Notes: generated from the sequence alone by a model not told the origin. Shown: positions 27,598 to 35,814, counted from the stretch's first letter. The stretch: 64,000 bases of DNA from Chitinophaga pinensis (GCF_007896845.1 NZ_VOHS01000001.1:310001-374000), one strand, 5' to 3'. Numbers and translations are program-made.

Positions 27598-27630
27598 AAA
27601 AGAGCCAACAGAAATTTCTGCTGACTCTTT
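27598..27630 (-). terminator. Orphan terminator hairpin in the radA leader region
   Basis: The left arm AAAGAGCCAACAGAAA matches the complement of the right arm at 14 of 16 positions. On the minus strand the stem is followed by TTTTCTTTTTT. No minus-strand gene lies upstream of it before 28083 (a plus-strand gene), so it terminates either an unannotated minus-strand RNA or a long radA leader. Confidence 0.6.
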
Positions 27631-28082
27631 CTACTTACTAACCCATTAAATTCACGTCTAAATTACTAAATGGCTACAGAATAAAAAAGTTTATTTAATT
27701 GATGTGAATAACTTTTGAGGACTTTTCATAATGTGACAGATCTGCCACCATAGCACGTTTCAGCCGGTGGGAGCATTCAATTATACTTTCATTAAAAGGG
27801 CGTAAAAGGTTGATAAATAGGAATGATGCCGTCATAATTTATATATGAAAAACGGGTCATAAAAACATTAATTATATCTGTCATATCGTCGGTTTTTGCC
27901 TTGGAAAATATTTTATAACGACATATTGACAGTGTTAAATTTCCTCTTTGTCAGGTATCGGGTGGAAGTGGGCGGGGCAATTCTTAAGGAAATCCTAAAT
28001 CCGGTTTTAGGGGGGTGGTTGGACGGTTATTTGATGAGAGATACCTGTAATTTTGTACTGATTTAAACTATATCTGATTATT

Positions 28083-28772
28083 ATGACACCTGGCTTTTTT
28101 CTCATATCAATGATCTTTGTAGGGATCAGCCTGTTAGTGAGCTGGCGCCTGCGGAGTAAATTTAAGGAGTATAGTGCTGTACCGACCACATCGGGCATGA
28201 CGGGTAAGCAGATTGCCGAGAAGATGTTGAAAGACAATGGAATATATGATGTGCAGGTCGTTTCGGTTGACGGATTTCTGTCTGACCACTATGATCCGTC
28301 CAATAAAACGGTGAATCTGAGTCCGGATGTATATTCCGGTGCGAATGTATCGGCTGCTGCGGTTGCTGCTCATGAATGCGGGCACGCGGTACAGCATGCC
28401 CGGGCTTATCAGTGGCTGAATCTGCGATCCAGATTGGTTCCGGCTGTACAATTCAGCTCCAATCTGGTGCAATGGGTATTGCTGGGCGGTATATTACTGA
28501 TCAATGTATTTCCCACCTTGTTGCTGGCGGGTGTTATTCTGTTTGGGGTAACGACCGTATTTTCTCTGGTAACCTTACCTGTTGAGTTTGATGCTTCCCG
28601 CAGGGCATTGGCCTGGCTGGATAATACAAACCTGATGCGTAGGGAGGAACATGATAAGGCGAAGGATGCTTTATGGTGGGCTGCAATGACTTATGTGGTG
28701 GCGGCTGTTTCTTCAGTAGTGACCCTGTTGCATTATTTAATGATTTATCTGGGTGCGAGGAACAGGGATTAA
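28083..28772 (+). CDS. Membrane zinc metallopeptidase (YugP-like)
   Basis: A 229-residue membrane peptidase of the neutral zinc metallopeptidase family (YugP-type). It has an N-terminal transmembrane helix (residues 4-22), the zinc motif HECGH (H97-E98-H101) in AAAVAAHECGHAVQH, two or three central transmembrane helices (about 125-180) and a C-terminal helix (205-225). The third zinc ligand is likely the glutamate or aspartate in LPVEFDASRRAL, which matches the family. Physiological substrates are unknown. It is monocistronic, with a strong terminator 27 bases after the stop. Confidence 0.9.
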   Translation: MTPGFFLISMIFVGISLLVSWRLRSKFKEYSAVPTTSGMTGKQIAEKMLKDNGIYDVQVVSVDGFLSDHYDPSNKTVNLSPDVYSGANVSAAAVAAHECGHAVQHARAYQWLNLRSRLVPAVQFSSNLVQWVLLGGILLINVFPTLLLAGVILFGVTTVFSLVTLPVEFDASRRALAWLDNTNLMRREEHDKAKDALWWAAMTYVVAAVSSVVTLLHYLMIYLGARNRD

Positions 28773-28798
28773 AGATAAATATCTGTTAATCAGTATAG

Positions 28799-28825
28799 AA
28801 GGTCGGGAGAGTACTTCCCGGCCTT
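28799..28825 (+). terminator. Terminator after the zinc metallopeptidase gene
   Basis: AAGG-t-CGGGA and TCCCG-g-CCTT form a stem around a 6-base loop, followed by TTTTTTAA on the plus strand. Confidence 0.9.
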
Positions 28826-28836
28826 TTTTAATGGTT

Positions 28837-28904
28837 AGGTATTCACCATCCTTCATTAATCCTTCATTTCAAAACGAAGGATTAATGAAGGATGGCGAAT
28901 ACCT
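28837..28904. repeat. 29-bp inverted repeat, one mismatch
   Basis: Arms 28837-28865 and 28876-28904 are complementary at 28 of 29 positions around a 10-base loop (ATTTCAAAAC). Each arm contains the partial direct repeat CCTTCATTA. It follows a proper terminator, so it is not needed to end the upstream gene. Confidence 0.85.
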
Positions 28905-28982
28905 GCTAACAAGATGATAGGGGCTAAGCCGGTTTCGATATGTTTGTCCTGAATGCCCCCTATCGGGTTCGAAAAGGGGATG

Positions 28983-29015
28983 ACATGCTTTATACATGCT
29001 TAATACATGCTTTAC
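28983..29015. repeat. Three tandem 11-bp repeats (ACATGCTTWAY)
   Basis: Units ACATGCTTTAT, ACATGCTTAAT and ACATGCTTTAC follow each other without gaps. The period is close to one DNA helical turn, as in protein-binding iterons. They lie about 220 bases upstream of the rplM promoter. Confidence 0.85.
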
Positions 29016-29234
29016 ATACGGCGCATCTCAGGGAGAGCGGCAGGGAACTGTGACAGCGCATACTGGCGGAGATGTGTTTCATTATGAAATCTGAATATGT
29101 GTTAAGCGCTGATTTAAAGTTGAAAATTGGTCGCTGCTAAATATCGGAGCCATGTGTTGATAACTCTGTGTCAAAATTATTATTGAAAATCAATTCATTA
29201 TAAGGGTGCCTTGTAAAAAAGAACCTAAAATGTA

Positions 29235-29264
29235 TTGTTTATTGAAATAAGAAATTTAGCTTTG
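29235..29264 (+). promoter_or_regulatory. Promoter of the rplM-rpsI-rpsB-tsf block
   Basis: TTG at 29235-29237, a 19-base spacer and TAGCTTTG at 29257-29264 match the Bacteroidota consensus very well. Transcription would start near 29269. Confidence 0.8.
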
Positions 29265-29267
29265 CAC

Positions 29268-29284
29268 TCCCAATTTGTTTGGGA
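29268..29284 (+). promoter_or_regulatory. Hairpin at the 5' end of the rplM leader
   Basis: TCCCAA-tttgt-TTGGGA forms a 6-bp stem at the predicted transcription start, 42 bases before the rplM ATG. Ribosomal protein leaders with a 5' hairpin are known to bind the encoded protein in several phyla, so this is a candidate L13 autoregulatory site. Confidence 0.45.
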
Positions 29285-29325
29285 TGTTATATCAAGACCG
29301 AAAAACTTTATTATAATATACTATA

Positions 29326-29769
29326 ATGAATACTTTAAGCTTCAGAACTAAATCGGCCAACGACGCTACAGTTACGCGTGAGTGGCACATTGTAGATGCC
29401 ACTAACCTGACTTTAGGAAGGATGGCTGCGAAAGTTGCAGCAATTCTGAGAGGCAAAAACAAGCCTTATTATACTCCTCACACTGATTGTGGAGATTATA
29501 TCATTGTTATCAACGCTGAGAAAATCCAGTTCACCGGTAACAAATGGAACGATAAGGAATACCTGACTTACTCTGGTTATCCAGGTGGTCAGAAAGGAGA
29601 GGTAGCCAAGGACCTGGTTCGTCGCAGACCAGAACTGATCATAGAAAGAGCTGTAAAAGGTATGCTGCCTAAGAATCGCCTGGGTCGTGCTATGTACAAA
29701 AAACTGTTTGTATACGCAGGCGCTGAGCATCCTCATGCTGCGCAGAAACCGAAAACATTAACTTTCTAA
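29326..29769 (+). CDS. rplM: 50S ribosomal protein L13
   Basis: Assembly-initiator protein of the large ribosomal subunit. The 147-residue protein has the L13 hallmarks [19 protein letters not shown] (residues 20-39), the [12 protein letters not shown] strand and the MLPKNRLGR loop followed by [11 protein letters not shown]. The length is normal. It starts the conserved rplM-rpsI pair, with rpsI 14 bases downstream. Expression is probably from the strong promoter at 29235-29264. Confidence 0.98.
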   Translation: MNTLSFRTKSANDATVTREWHIVDATNLTLGRMAAKVAAILRGKNKPYYTPHTDCGDYIIVINAEKIQFTGNKWNDKEYLTYSGYPGGQKGEVAKDLVRRRPELIIERAVKGMLPKNRLGRAMYKKLFVYAGAEHPHAAQKPKTLTF

Positions 29770-29783
29770 TTTTTCTCTGATAC

Positions 29784-30173
29784 ATGGAAAAGCAAAAAAA
29801 CACTATTGGTCGTCGTAAGGAAGCCGTTGCCCGTGTTTACATCAGCAAGGGTACTGGTAACATCGTAGTAAACGACAAAGACTATAAAGAATACTTCACA
29901 CTGGTTTACCTGCAGAATCAGGTAGAACTGTCCCTGAAGACTATCGATGCTACAGATAAATTCGATATAAAGGTAAATGCTGCTGGTGGCGGTATCAAAG
30001 GTCAGGCAGAAGCTATTAAGCTGGGTATTGCTCGTGCGCTTTGCGAAGTGAACATCGAATACCGTCCGGCGCTGAAAGCTGCTGGTCTCCTGAAACGTGA
30101 TCCAAGAGGCGTTGAACGTAAGAAACCAGGTAAAGCTAAAGCTAGAAGAAGCTTCCAGTTCTCTAAACGCTAA
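29784..30173 (+). CDS. rpsI: 30S ribosomal protein S9
   Basis: Small-subunit head protein whose C-terminal tail reaches the P-site tRNA. The 129-residue protein has GRRKEAVARVY at the start, the glycine-rich GGGIKGQAEAIKLGIARAL motif split by residues 70-88, LLKRDPRGVERKKPGKAKARR and the expected C-terminal FQFSKR. It directly follows rplM, as in most bacteria. Confidence 0.98.
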   Translation: MEKQKNTIGRRKEAVARVYISKGTGNIVVNDKDYKEYFTLVYLQNQVELSLKTIDATDKFDIKVNAAGGGIKGQAEAIKLGIARALCEVNIEYRPALKAAGLLKRDPRGVERKKPGKAKARRSFQFSKR

Positions 30174-30247
30174 TCGTGATGAATGCGTACTACTAAATGT
30201 TTTACGCAGATTATTAACATTGACCTTTTATAACAGAGTATAATAAC

Positions 30248-31273
30248 ATGGAAAATAATACCTCATTACAGCAGCAGTTACTGGAGGCAGGTGTACACTT
30301 CGGTCACCTGAAGAAAAAATGGAACCCGAAGATGCTGCCTTACATCTTCGCAGAAAAGAAAGGTATTCACATCATAGATCTGAATAAAACCGTTGAAGGT
30401 TTACAGGAAGCAGCAGCTGCCCTGAAATCTATCGCAAAGAGCGGTAAAAAGATCATGTTCGTAGCCACTAAAAAACAGGCTAAAGAAATCGTAGCGGAAG
30501 CTGCAAAACGCGTTAACATGCCTTACGTAACTGAAAGATGGTTAGGTGGTATGCTGACTAACTTCGCAACTATCCGTAAGAGCGTTAAGAAGATGCAGAG
30601 CATCGAAAAGATGCTGACTGATGGTACTTTCGACAGTATCACCAAGAAAGAGCGTCTGACTTTAACCCGTGATAAAGAGAAAATGGAAAAAGTTCTGGGC
30701 GGTATCGCTCAGCTGGCTCGTGTTCCTGCAGCACTGTTCCTGGTTGACATCAGCCATGAGCACATTGGTCTGGCAGAAGCTCGTCGTCTGGGTATCTCCA
30801 CTTTCGGTATGGTAGATACAAACTCCGATCCTACTAAAGTAGATTTCGCAGTTCCTGCCAACGATGACGCAACTAAGTCTATCGCAATCATCACTAACTA
30901 TATCGCTGCTGCAATCGCAGAAGGTCTGGCTGAGAGAGCAAATGAGAAAACTGACGACGTAGTAGAAGAGGAAGAAGATGACAACAAAGCACTGAAATTC
31001 GAGCTGGAAGGCGGCGAAGATCGTGAAAGAGGTCGCAGACAAGGCGGCGGCGGTCGTGGCCAGGGTGGTCAGAACGCTGGCGGTGGTCGTGGCCAGGGTG
31101 GTGGTAACCGTCCAGGTGGCGGTGGTGGCAATCGCCCAGGTGGCGGTGGCAACCGTCCAGGTGGTGGTGGTAACCGTCCAGGTGGCGGTGGTGGTAACCG
31201 TCCAGGCGGCGGTGGCGGCGGACAGCGTCGTCCAGCTGGTTCCGGCGGTCCTAAACCAGGCGGCAACAGATAA
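30248..31273 (+). CDS. rpsB: 30S ribosomal protein S2 with a glycine/arginine-rich C-terminal tail
   Basis: Small-subunit protein S2. Residues 1-235 are a standard S2 ([48 protein letters not shown]), and an acidic segment follows at 237-248. The final 85 residues are an unusual low-complexity RGG-like tail: GGR, GQGG and repeated GGNRPGGGG units, giving 341 residues against about 250 normally. The tail could bind RNA. It is encoded by near-identical repeats (31100-31215) and may vary in length between strains. It precedes tsf, the conserved partner gene. Confidence 0.97.
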   Translation: MENNTSLQQQLLEAGVHFGHLKKKWNPKMLPYIFAEKKGIHIIDLNKTVEGLQEAAAALKSIAKSGKKIMFVATKKQAKEIVAEAAKRVNMPYVTERWLGGMLTNFATIRKSVKKMQSIEKMLTDGTFDSITKKERLTLTRDKEKMEKVLGGIAQLARVPAALFLVDISHEHIGLAEARRLGISTFGMVDTNSDPTKVDFAVPANDDATKSIAIITNYIAAAIAEGLAERANEKTDDVVEEEEDDNKALKFELEGGEDRERGRRQGGGGRGQGGQNAGGGRGQGGGNRPGGGGGNRPGGGGNRPGGGGNRPGGGGGNRPGGGGGGQRRPAGSGGPKPGGNR

Positions 31274-31296
31274 GCTTCGTTTTAAACGACATAAAG

Positions 31297-31342
31297 CAAT
31301 TGCGAATCGTGGAACATCTCTTTGCTCCATGGTTCGCAATTG
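31297..31342. repeat. Hairpin between rpsB and tsf
   Basis: CAATTGCGAA ... TTCGCAATTG with an inner TGGA/TCCA stem. No T-run follows, so it is more likely an mRNA processing or stability element than a strong terminator, and it may set the S2 to EF-Ts ratio. Confidence 0.6.
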
Positions 31343-31399
31343 AGCGTTAATAGTTGATAAAGAATAAACATTAATCTATAATAAACTCATTATAAAGTT

Positions 31400-32227
31400 A
31401 TGGCAGCAACAATTACAGCAGCTGATGTAAACAAACTGCGTCAGCAGACTGGTGCAGGCATGATGGATTGCAGAAAAGCACTGGTTGAAAGTGATGGTGA
31501 TTTCGAACAAGCAGTAGATTATCTGCGTAAAAAAGGACAGAAAGTAGCTGCGCTGCGTTCTGACCGTGAAACTAAAGAAGGTGTTATCATCGCAAAAACT
31601 AATGCTGATGGTACAACTGGCGTAGTAGTAGCACTGGGTTGCGAAACCGACTTCGTTGCTAAAAACGAAGATTTCGTAAAATTCGCTCAGTCTATCGTTG
31701 ATCTGGCTCTGTCCAGCGGTGCAAATACCCTGGAAGAACTGGGCGCAGCGACTCTGGATGGTGCTAGCGTTAACGACAAAGTAAACGACCAGGTTGCTAA
31801 AATCGGTGAGAAAATCACCCTGGCGAAATTCGAAAAGATCTCTGCAGCTTCTGTAACTTCCTATATCCACGGTAACTACCGCATGGGTGTACTGGTAGGT
31901 TTCTCTGCACCTGTTTCTGAAGAAGTAGGTAAAGATATCGCTATGCAGATCGCAGCAATGAACCCAATCGCAGTTGATGCTGATGGTGTTTCTCCTGAGC
32001 TGATTGCCCGTGAGAAAGCTATCGCTATCGAGCAGATCGCTGCTGAAGGTAAAACCGGTGACATGGCTGAGAAAATCGCTATCGGTAAAGTGAACAAATT
32101 CTTCAAAGAAAATACACTGTTACCTCAGGCTTTCGTAAAAGACAACAACAAATCCGTTGCAGATTATCTGAAATCTGTGAACGCTGACCTGAAAGTAACA
32201 GGATTCACAAGAATCGCATTAGGGTAA
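31400..32227 (+). CDS. tsf: Elongation factor Ts
   Basis: Guanine-nucleotide exchange factor for EF-Tu in translation. The 275-residue protein has the N-terminal UBA-like domain (TAADVNKLRQQTGAGMMDCRKAL), the TDFVAKNEDF motif that contacts EF-Tu at about residues 75-84, and the C-terminal domain ending TRIALG. It follows rpsB after 126 bases that hold a hairpin. A strong terminator ends the transcript 16 bases after the stop, before pyrH. Confidence 0.98.
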   Translation: MAATITAADVNKLRQQTGAGMMDCRKALVESDGDFEQAVDYLRKKGQKVAALRSDRETKEGVIIAKTNADGTTGVVVALGCETDFVAKNEDFVKFAQSIVDLALSSGANTLEELGAATLDGASVNDKVNDQVAKIGEKITLAKFEKISAASVTSYIHGNYRMGVLVGFSAPVSEEVGKDIAMQIAAMNPIAVDADGVSPELIAREKAIAIEQIAAEGKTGDMAEKIAIGKVNKFFKENTLLPQAFVKDNNKSVADYLKSVNADLKVTGFTRIALG

Positions 32228-32242
32228 TTTGATTACCTACAG

Positions 32243-32272
32243 AAAAGGGAGAGAATCACATTCTCTCCTTTT
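32243..32272 (+). terminator. Terminator after tsf
   Basis: GGGAGAGAAT-cac-ATTCTCTCC forms a strong stem followed by TTTTTTTT on the plus strand. Confidence 0.93.
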
Positions 32273-32456
32273 TTTTGCGCTTTACCATACATATGCAGGC
32301 GCACTTAACGGAAACCGGCCGCTATTTTCTGAAATAGTTCTCCACTAATGACCAGGCCGGCCGGGACACAGGAAATACCCCGTTCCGCATTTTTTATATA
32401 TTCGGGGACTGTAAACTAATTACTAACTAACATTTTCATATCATTTTTCATAAGTC

Positions 32457-33170
32457 ATGTTGCCAAAGTATAAGCGTATTTTACTCAAATTGAGCGGTGA
32501 ATCCCTGATGGGAGAAGGTAATTACGGTATCGATCACAGAGTGATCACGCAGTATGCGTACGATATTAAAGCTGTGACCGACTTAGGAGTGCAGGTAGCC
32601 GTAGTAATTGGAGGTGGTAACATATACCGTGGTATGAATGAGGCTGAAACCGGCATTGAAAGAGCCCAGGGTGACTATATGGGTATGCTGGCGACAGTAA
32701 TCAACGGTATGGCCATGCAGAGCGGTCTGGAGAAAGTAGGGTTATATACCCGCCTTCAGTCAGCTATCAAAATGGAGCAGATTGCAGAACCTTATATCCG
32801 CCGTCGTGCTATCCGCCACCTGGAAAAAGGTCGTGTAGTTATCTTTGGTGCCGGTACAGGAAACCCTTATTTCACTACAGATACAGCAGCCTCCCTGCGT
32901 GCGATCGAAATACAGGCTGATGTGATCCTCAAAGGTACCCGTGTAGATGGTATTTATACTGCTGATCCGGAGAAAGATCCTACCGCTACCCGTTTCGAAT
33001 CTATCACCTTCACAGAGGTATACCAGAAGTCGCTGAATGTAATGGATATGACCGCATTCACGCTGTGTCAGGAGAATAAACTCCCGATTATCGTATTCGA
33101 TATGAATAAAGCAGGTAATCTGATGCAGGTGATTATGGGTAAGAATGTTGGTACGCTGGTGAAAGGGTAA
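32457..33170 (+). CDS. pyrH: Uridylate kinase
   Basis: Cytoplasmic kinase that phosphorylates UMP to UDP for pyrimidine nucleotide synthesis. The 237-residue amino-acid-kinase fold protein has [10 protein letters not shown] (lysine and glycine loop), [10 protein letters not shown], and [17 protein letters not shown], followed by the nucleotide-binding [13 protein letters not shown]. In most bacteria pyrH is followed by frr; here the next gene is a convergent lipoprotein gene, so frr must be elsewhere. It is separated from tsf by a terminator and has its own 230-base leader. Confidence 0.97.
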   Translation: MLPKYKRILLKLSGESLMGEGNYGIDHRVITQYAYDIKAVTDLGVQVAVVIGGGNIYRGMNEAETGIERAQGDYMGMLATVINGMAMQSGLEKVGLYTRLQSAIKMEQIAEPYIRRRAIRHLEKGRVVIFGAGTGNPYFTTDTAASLRAIEIQADVILKGTRVDGIYTADPEKDPTATRFESITFTEVYQKSLNVMDMTAFTLCQENKLPIIVFDMNKAGNLMQVIMGKNVGTLVKG

Positions 33171-33203
33171 TTGACAAACAAAACAGCTTATCGATTCATA
33201 TTG

Positions 33204-33275
33204 TCAGGAATCGGAGTGAAGATCAGGGAATGCATGTAATAACAGTCATTCCCCGATCTTTATTCCCGGTTCCTG
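33204..33275. repeat. Long interrupted hairpin between convergent genes
   Basis: CAGGAAtCGG...AAGATCaGGGAATG pairs with CATTCCCcGATCTT...CCGgTTCCTG. The apical loop is about 15 bases. It lies between the ends of pyrH and the DUF3298 gene and has no clear T-run. It likely acts as a bidirectional transcript end. Confidence 0.65.
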
Positions 33276-33278
33276 ATC

Positions 33279-34364
33279 TTATTTCAGGAGGGGCTTAATG
33301 TCTTTGAAAGGCACAAACAGCATTACCTGTCCCAGTGCATAAGGGCCGATTTCATATGGGGTGTAACTGAATCCGATCCCTTTTTCCGTCACCAGAAAGT
33401 TATCATTCGGCACGATCTCTTTTACGAGCAGCATTGTCTCGATTCTTTCCCCATCTTCCAGTTTATAGATCCTGCGGAACGATTTTGCCAGTTCCGGTAT
33501 CAATGCTTCCTTGTATTCAGGTTTCAGGAAGTCTGCTACTTTCAGCACTTTCTTTTTCTCCAGATCGAGTACTGTATAATGCGCACCATAGTTGCCGTGC
33601 GCACCGCCGGTGAAATCATAGGAGAAAGTTTCCAGTACCAGTAAAGGGTATTTATTCCATACTATTTTCATGTCTCCATCTGCACCCCAGCTGGCAGTTG
33701 CCGGAATGCCATCAGTGGTATCAAGGTCCTTTTCGTTGACCTTATAGGTGGCAAGGAAAGAGTCGATATCTCTTCTCAGGTATTTCTGCGGATCAGTGAT
33801 CTGACGTCCTTCAGTGATATTGAGACGTACAAAGTCGGAGATGTCTGCGTCATTGCCGGCAGCAGGCCATACAATACTATTCGATGCCTGGCCGACAGGT
33901 GTGTTGGGATTACCCGGAAAAAGCGGCACGGAATCGGTCGCATAAAGCACATCGAACGCAACGGCATTTTCAAGGCTTGATTTGAGCTCAAAGGGATAAG
34001 AGGTACCCTTGCCCCGCCACTTGCCTTTAAAGCCTCCCAGGCTATCCAGTTTGCCCGAAAACAGCCTTTCCTCATTTCTGTCCGTGTTCTCATACAGAAT
34101 GACCTTGTCTCCTTCGGGACTACCCCATATCATAATTGGTTCACCGATGTTGTCATATGTGTAATATCCACGGAGCACCCAGGGGCCGGATTTAATCAGG
34201 TCCATGGTGATAGGTTCGTCACCGATCTTTCCCTTCAGATGCAGATAGTAAAAAGGGGTGCTGGTAGGATCCGGTGCTTTTGCAGTCTGTGCAGACTGTT
34301 TTGTCTTCGTGCTACAGGATACAAGCAGACAACAGGTAATAGCGAATAATAGTATGGTTCTCAT
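33279..34364 (-). CDS. DUF3298-domain lipoprotein (RsiV-like C-terminal domain)
   Basis: A secreted lipoprotein: the signal peptide MRTILLFAITCCLLVSC has a lipobox (LVSC, C17). The C-terminal 200 residues resemble DUF3298/DUF4163, a fold also found in the extracellular part of the anti-sigma factor RsiV that binds lysozyme: the core reads LLVLETFSYDFTGGAHGNYG and VLKVADFLKP, with an N-terminal beta-rich half. No transmembrane helix, so this is not itself an anti-sigma factor. It may bind glycans or act as an inhibitor; function is unproven. It is convergent with pyrH. Confidence 0.8.
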   Translation of the reverse strand: MRTILLFAITCCLLVSCSTKTKQSAQTAKAPDPTSTPFYYLHLKGKIGDEPITMDLIKSGPWVLRGYYTYDNIGEPIMIWGSPEGDKVILYENTDRNEERLFSGKLDSLGGFKGKWRGKGTSYPFELKSSLENAVAFDVLYATDSVPLFPGNPNTPVGQASNSIVWPAAGNDADISDFVRLNITEGRQITDPQKYLRRDIDSFLATYKVNEKDLDTTDGIPATASWGADGDMKIVWNKYPLLVLETFSYDFTGGAHGNYGAHYTVLDLEKKKVLKVADFLKPEYKEALIPELAKSFRRIYKLEDGERIETMLLVKEIVPNDNFLVTEKGIGFSYTPYEIGPYALGQVMLFVPFKDIKPLLK

Positions 34365-34464
34365 GCGATAAAATTAGTAAATATTTGTTTCGGAGAATGA
34401 GGGCATCTCACGGATACTGATGACGATCATATTACCTGCATCCGGTAGATGCGGTCTTTATAAG

Positions 34465-34472
34465 TATCTTTG
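34465..34472 (+). promoter_or_regulatory. Candidate -7 box of pdxH
   Basis: TATCTTTG fits TAnnTTTG and lies 20 bases before the pdxH ATG. No strong -33 TTG is seen. Confidence 0.45.
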
Positions 34473-34492
34473 CCTCAGATAAAAACAGGACC

Positions 34493-35137
34493 ATGTTGAA
34501 TAAAGAAGTAGCAGATCTGCGCAAAGACTATCGCCTTGCTTCGCTTGACGAGCAGGATGTGGCTCAGGACCCTATACAACAATTTGAACGCTGGTGGAAA
34601 GACGCTACCTCCGGACAGCTGGATGAGCCGAATGCGATGACGCTTGCTACCAGCACGCCGGACGGTTATCCATCTGCACGTATTGTACTGCTGAAGAGTT
34701 TTGATGAGGACGGATTTGTCTTCTTCACCAACTATGATAGCCATAAGGCACAGGACATGGCGGCTAATCCGAATGTATCATTATTGTTCTTCTGGCGGGA
34801 GCTGGAAAGACAGGTACGTATATACGGTACTGTTAGTAAGACATCCACTGAGATCAGTGATGAATATTATGAAAGCCGGCCATTAGGCAGCCGTGTAGGC
34901 GCTATTGCATCTCCTCAAAGCCGTGTAATACCGGGTCGTAGTTTTCTGGAAGAGAACGTAAGAATGGTGGCAGAGAGATATGTATTGGAGGATCCTAAAC
35001 GTCCTGCTTACTGGGGTGGTTATGTGGTGAAGCCGGTGAAGATGGAGTTCTGGCAGGGAAGAAGCAGCCGCTTACATGACAGGATATTGTATACGAAGGA
35101 AGGAGAGAACTGGCTGATCGACAGACTGGCGCCGTGA
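34493..35137 (+). CDS. pdxH: Pyridoxamine 5'-phosphate oxidase
   Basis: FMN enzyme that converts pyridoxamine or pyridoxine 5'-phosphate into pyridoxal 5'-phosphate, the final step of vitamin B6 synthesis. The 214-residue protein has the characteristic [24 protein letters not shown] region (57-80), [44 protein letters not shown] and the C-terminal RLAP. It is alone on the plus strand and faces the THX and HU genes, with the AATTAGG repeat array in between. Confidence 0.97.
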   Translation: MLNKEVADLRKDYRLASLDEQDVAQDPIQQFERWWKDATSGQLDEPNAMTLATSTPDGYPSARIVLLKSFDEDGFVFFTNYDSHKAQDMAANPNVSLLFFWRELERQVRIYGTVSKTSTEISDEYYESRPLGSRVGAIASPQSRVIPGRSFLEENVRMVAERYVLEDPKRPAYWGGYVVKPVKMEFWQGRSSRLHDRILYTKEGENWLIDRLAP

Positions 35138-35143
35138 TGCAAA

Positions 35144-35270
35144 AATTAGGAATTAGGAATTAGGAATTTCAGCTATAAAGTCTTTTCGTCTGAATTAAGT
35201 CAGGAAAGTAATTAATAGGAATGCAATTCCTACGTCTTAATTCCTAATTGTTAATTCCTAATTCCTAATT
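35144..35270. repeat. AATTAGG heptamer array facing inverted AATTCCT copies
   Basis: Bases 35144-35168 are three tandem AATTAGG units plus AATT; bases 35239-35270 carry inverted copies (AATTCCTAATT and AATTCCTAATTCCTAATT). The two can pair into a long multi-register hairpin over a 70-base loop. It lies between convergent genes pdxH and thx. Confidence 0.85.
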
Positions 35271-35273
35271 GGA

Positions 35274-35390
35274 CTAAGCGTTTGCTTTAGCCTTAGCAGC
35301 AGCAGCTTTCTTTGGTTTTGCAGGTCTTGCCTTGCCGAAAGAACCGTTAGAAATTTTGCCTTTTTTGGTTTTGATATCACCTCTACCCAT
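35274..35390 (-). CDS. 30S ribosomal protein THX
   Basis: A small basic ribosomal protein (bTHX family) that stabilises the 30S head. The 38-residue product begins MGRGDIKTKKGKISNGSFGK, the family signature, followed by ARPAKPKK and an Ala/Lys tail. It is easily missed because of its length. It sits 154 bases upstream of nothing else on its strand and precedes the convergent pdxH; the HU gene lies upstream on the same strand with its own terminator between. Confidence 0.93.
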   Translation of the reverse strand: MGRGDIKTKKGKISNGSFGKARPAKPKKAAAAKAKANA

Positions 35391-35496
35391 TGTAAACAGT
35401 TTGATGTTTATAGTTTGAAATGTTTGTTCACTGAGGATGTAACTCCCCATAATTACCCTGCAAATTACGAAATAGCGTGGGTTAAATGCAAAAAAA

Positions 35497-35524
35497 AAGC
35501 AAGAAACAGTGCTGTTCCTTGCTT
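35497..35524 (-). terminator. Terminator after the HU gene
   Basis: AAGCAAG-a-AACAG and CTGTT-c-CTTGCTT form a strong stem with loop TG; the minus strand continues TTTTTTTTGC. Confidence 0.92.
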
Positions 35525-35544
35525 GAATAAGTTAAGCTAACAAA

Positions 35545-35814
35545 TTAAAGCTTGTCGGACAGAGCCTTACCAGCTTTGAATTTAGCAACTTTCTTAGCTT
35601 TGATCTTGATGATCTGGCCAGTCTGTGGGTTTCTACCGTTACGAGCAGCACGTTTAGAAACAGAGAAAGTACCGAAACCTACTAAGGTTACTTTACCACC
35701 TTTTTTCAGGGTATCAGCAACAGCTTTAGTGAAAGAATCCAGTGCTTCGTTAGCTTGGGTTTTAGTGATACCGGCATCTTTAGCCAGTTTGTCGATTAAT
35801 TCGGCTTTGTTCAT
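35545..35814 (-). CDS. DNA-binding protein HU
   Basis: Histone-like nucleoid protein that bends DNA as a dimer. The 89-residue protein is full length: MNKAELIDKLAKDAGITKTQA at the start, GKVTLVGFGTFSVSKRAARNGRNPQTG in the middle with the beta-arm proline, and KAKKVAKFKAGKALSDKL at the end. It is monocistronic with a good promoter and a strong terminator, as expected for an abundant protein. Confidence 0.98.
   Translation of the reverse strand: MNKAELIDKLAKDAGITKTQANEALDSFTKAVADTLKKGGKVTLVGFGTFSVSKRAARNGRNPQTGQIIKIKAKKVAKFKAGKALSDKL

Larger units (their letters stand above)
27382..28082. other. 701-bp divergent intergenic region
   Basis: No convincing coding gene. It holds the radA -7 box, a minus-strand terminator-like hairpin at 27598-27630 with no known minus-strand gene upstream of it, and a TAATTTTG box at 28048-28055 that could serve the zinc peptidase gene. 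Bases 27640-28040 are AT-rich with several short near-repeats and could encode a small RNA on the minus strand that ends at the hairpin. Confidence 0.5.
28773..29325. other. 553-bp intergenic region with repeats upstream of rplM
   Basis: It holds the zinc peptidase terminator (28799-28825), a 29-bp near-perfect inverted repeat (28837-28904), an 8-bp inverted repeat GATAGGGG/CCCCTATC (28916-28964) enclosing a tmRNA-like sequence, three tandem 11-bp repeats (28983-29015), and the rplM promoter with a leader hairpin. No gene is seen. Confidence 0.7.

Noticed and set aside
31069..31266. Proline/glycine-rich frames opposite the S2 tail
   Set aside because: They arise from reading the glycine repeat DNA in other frames.
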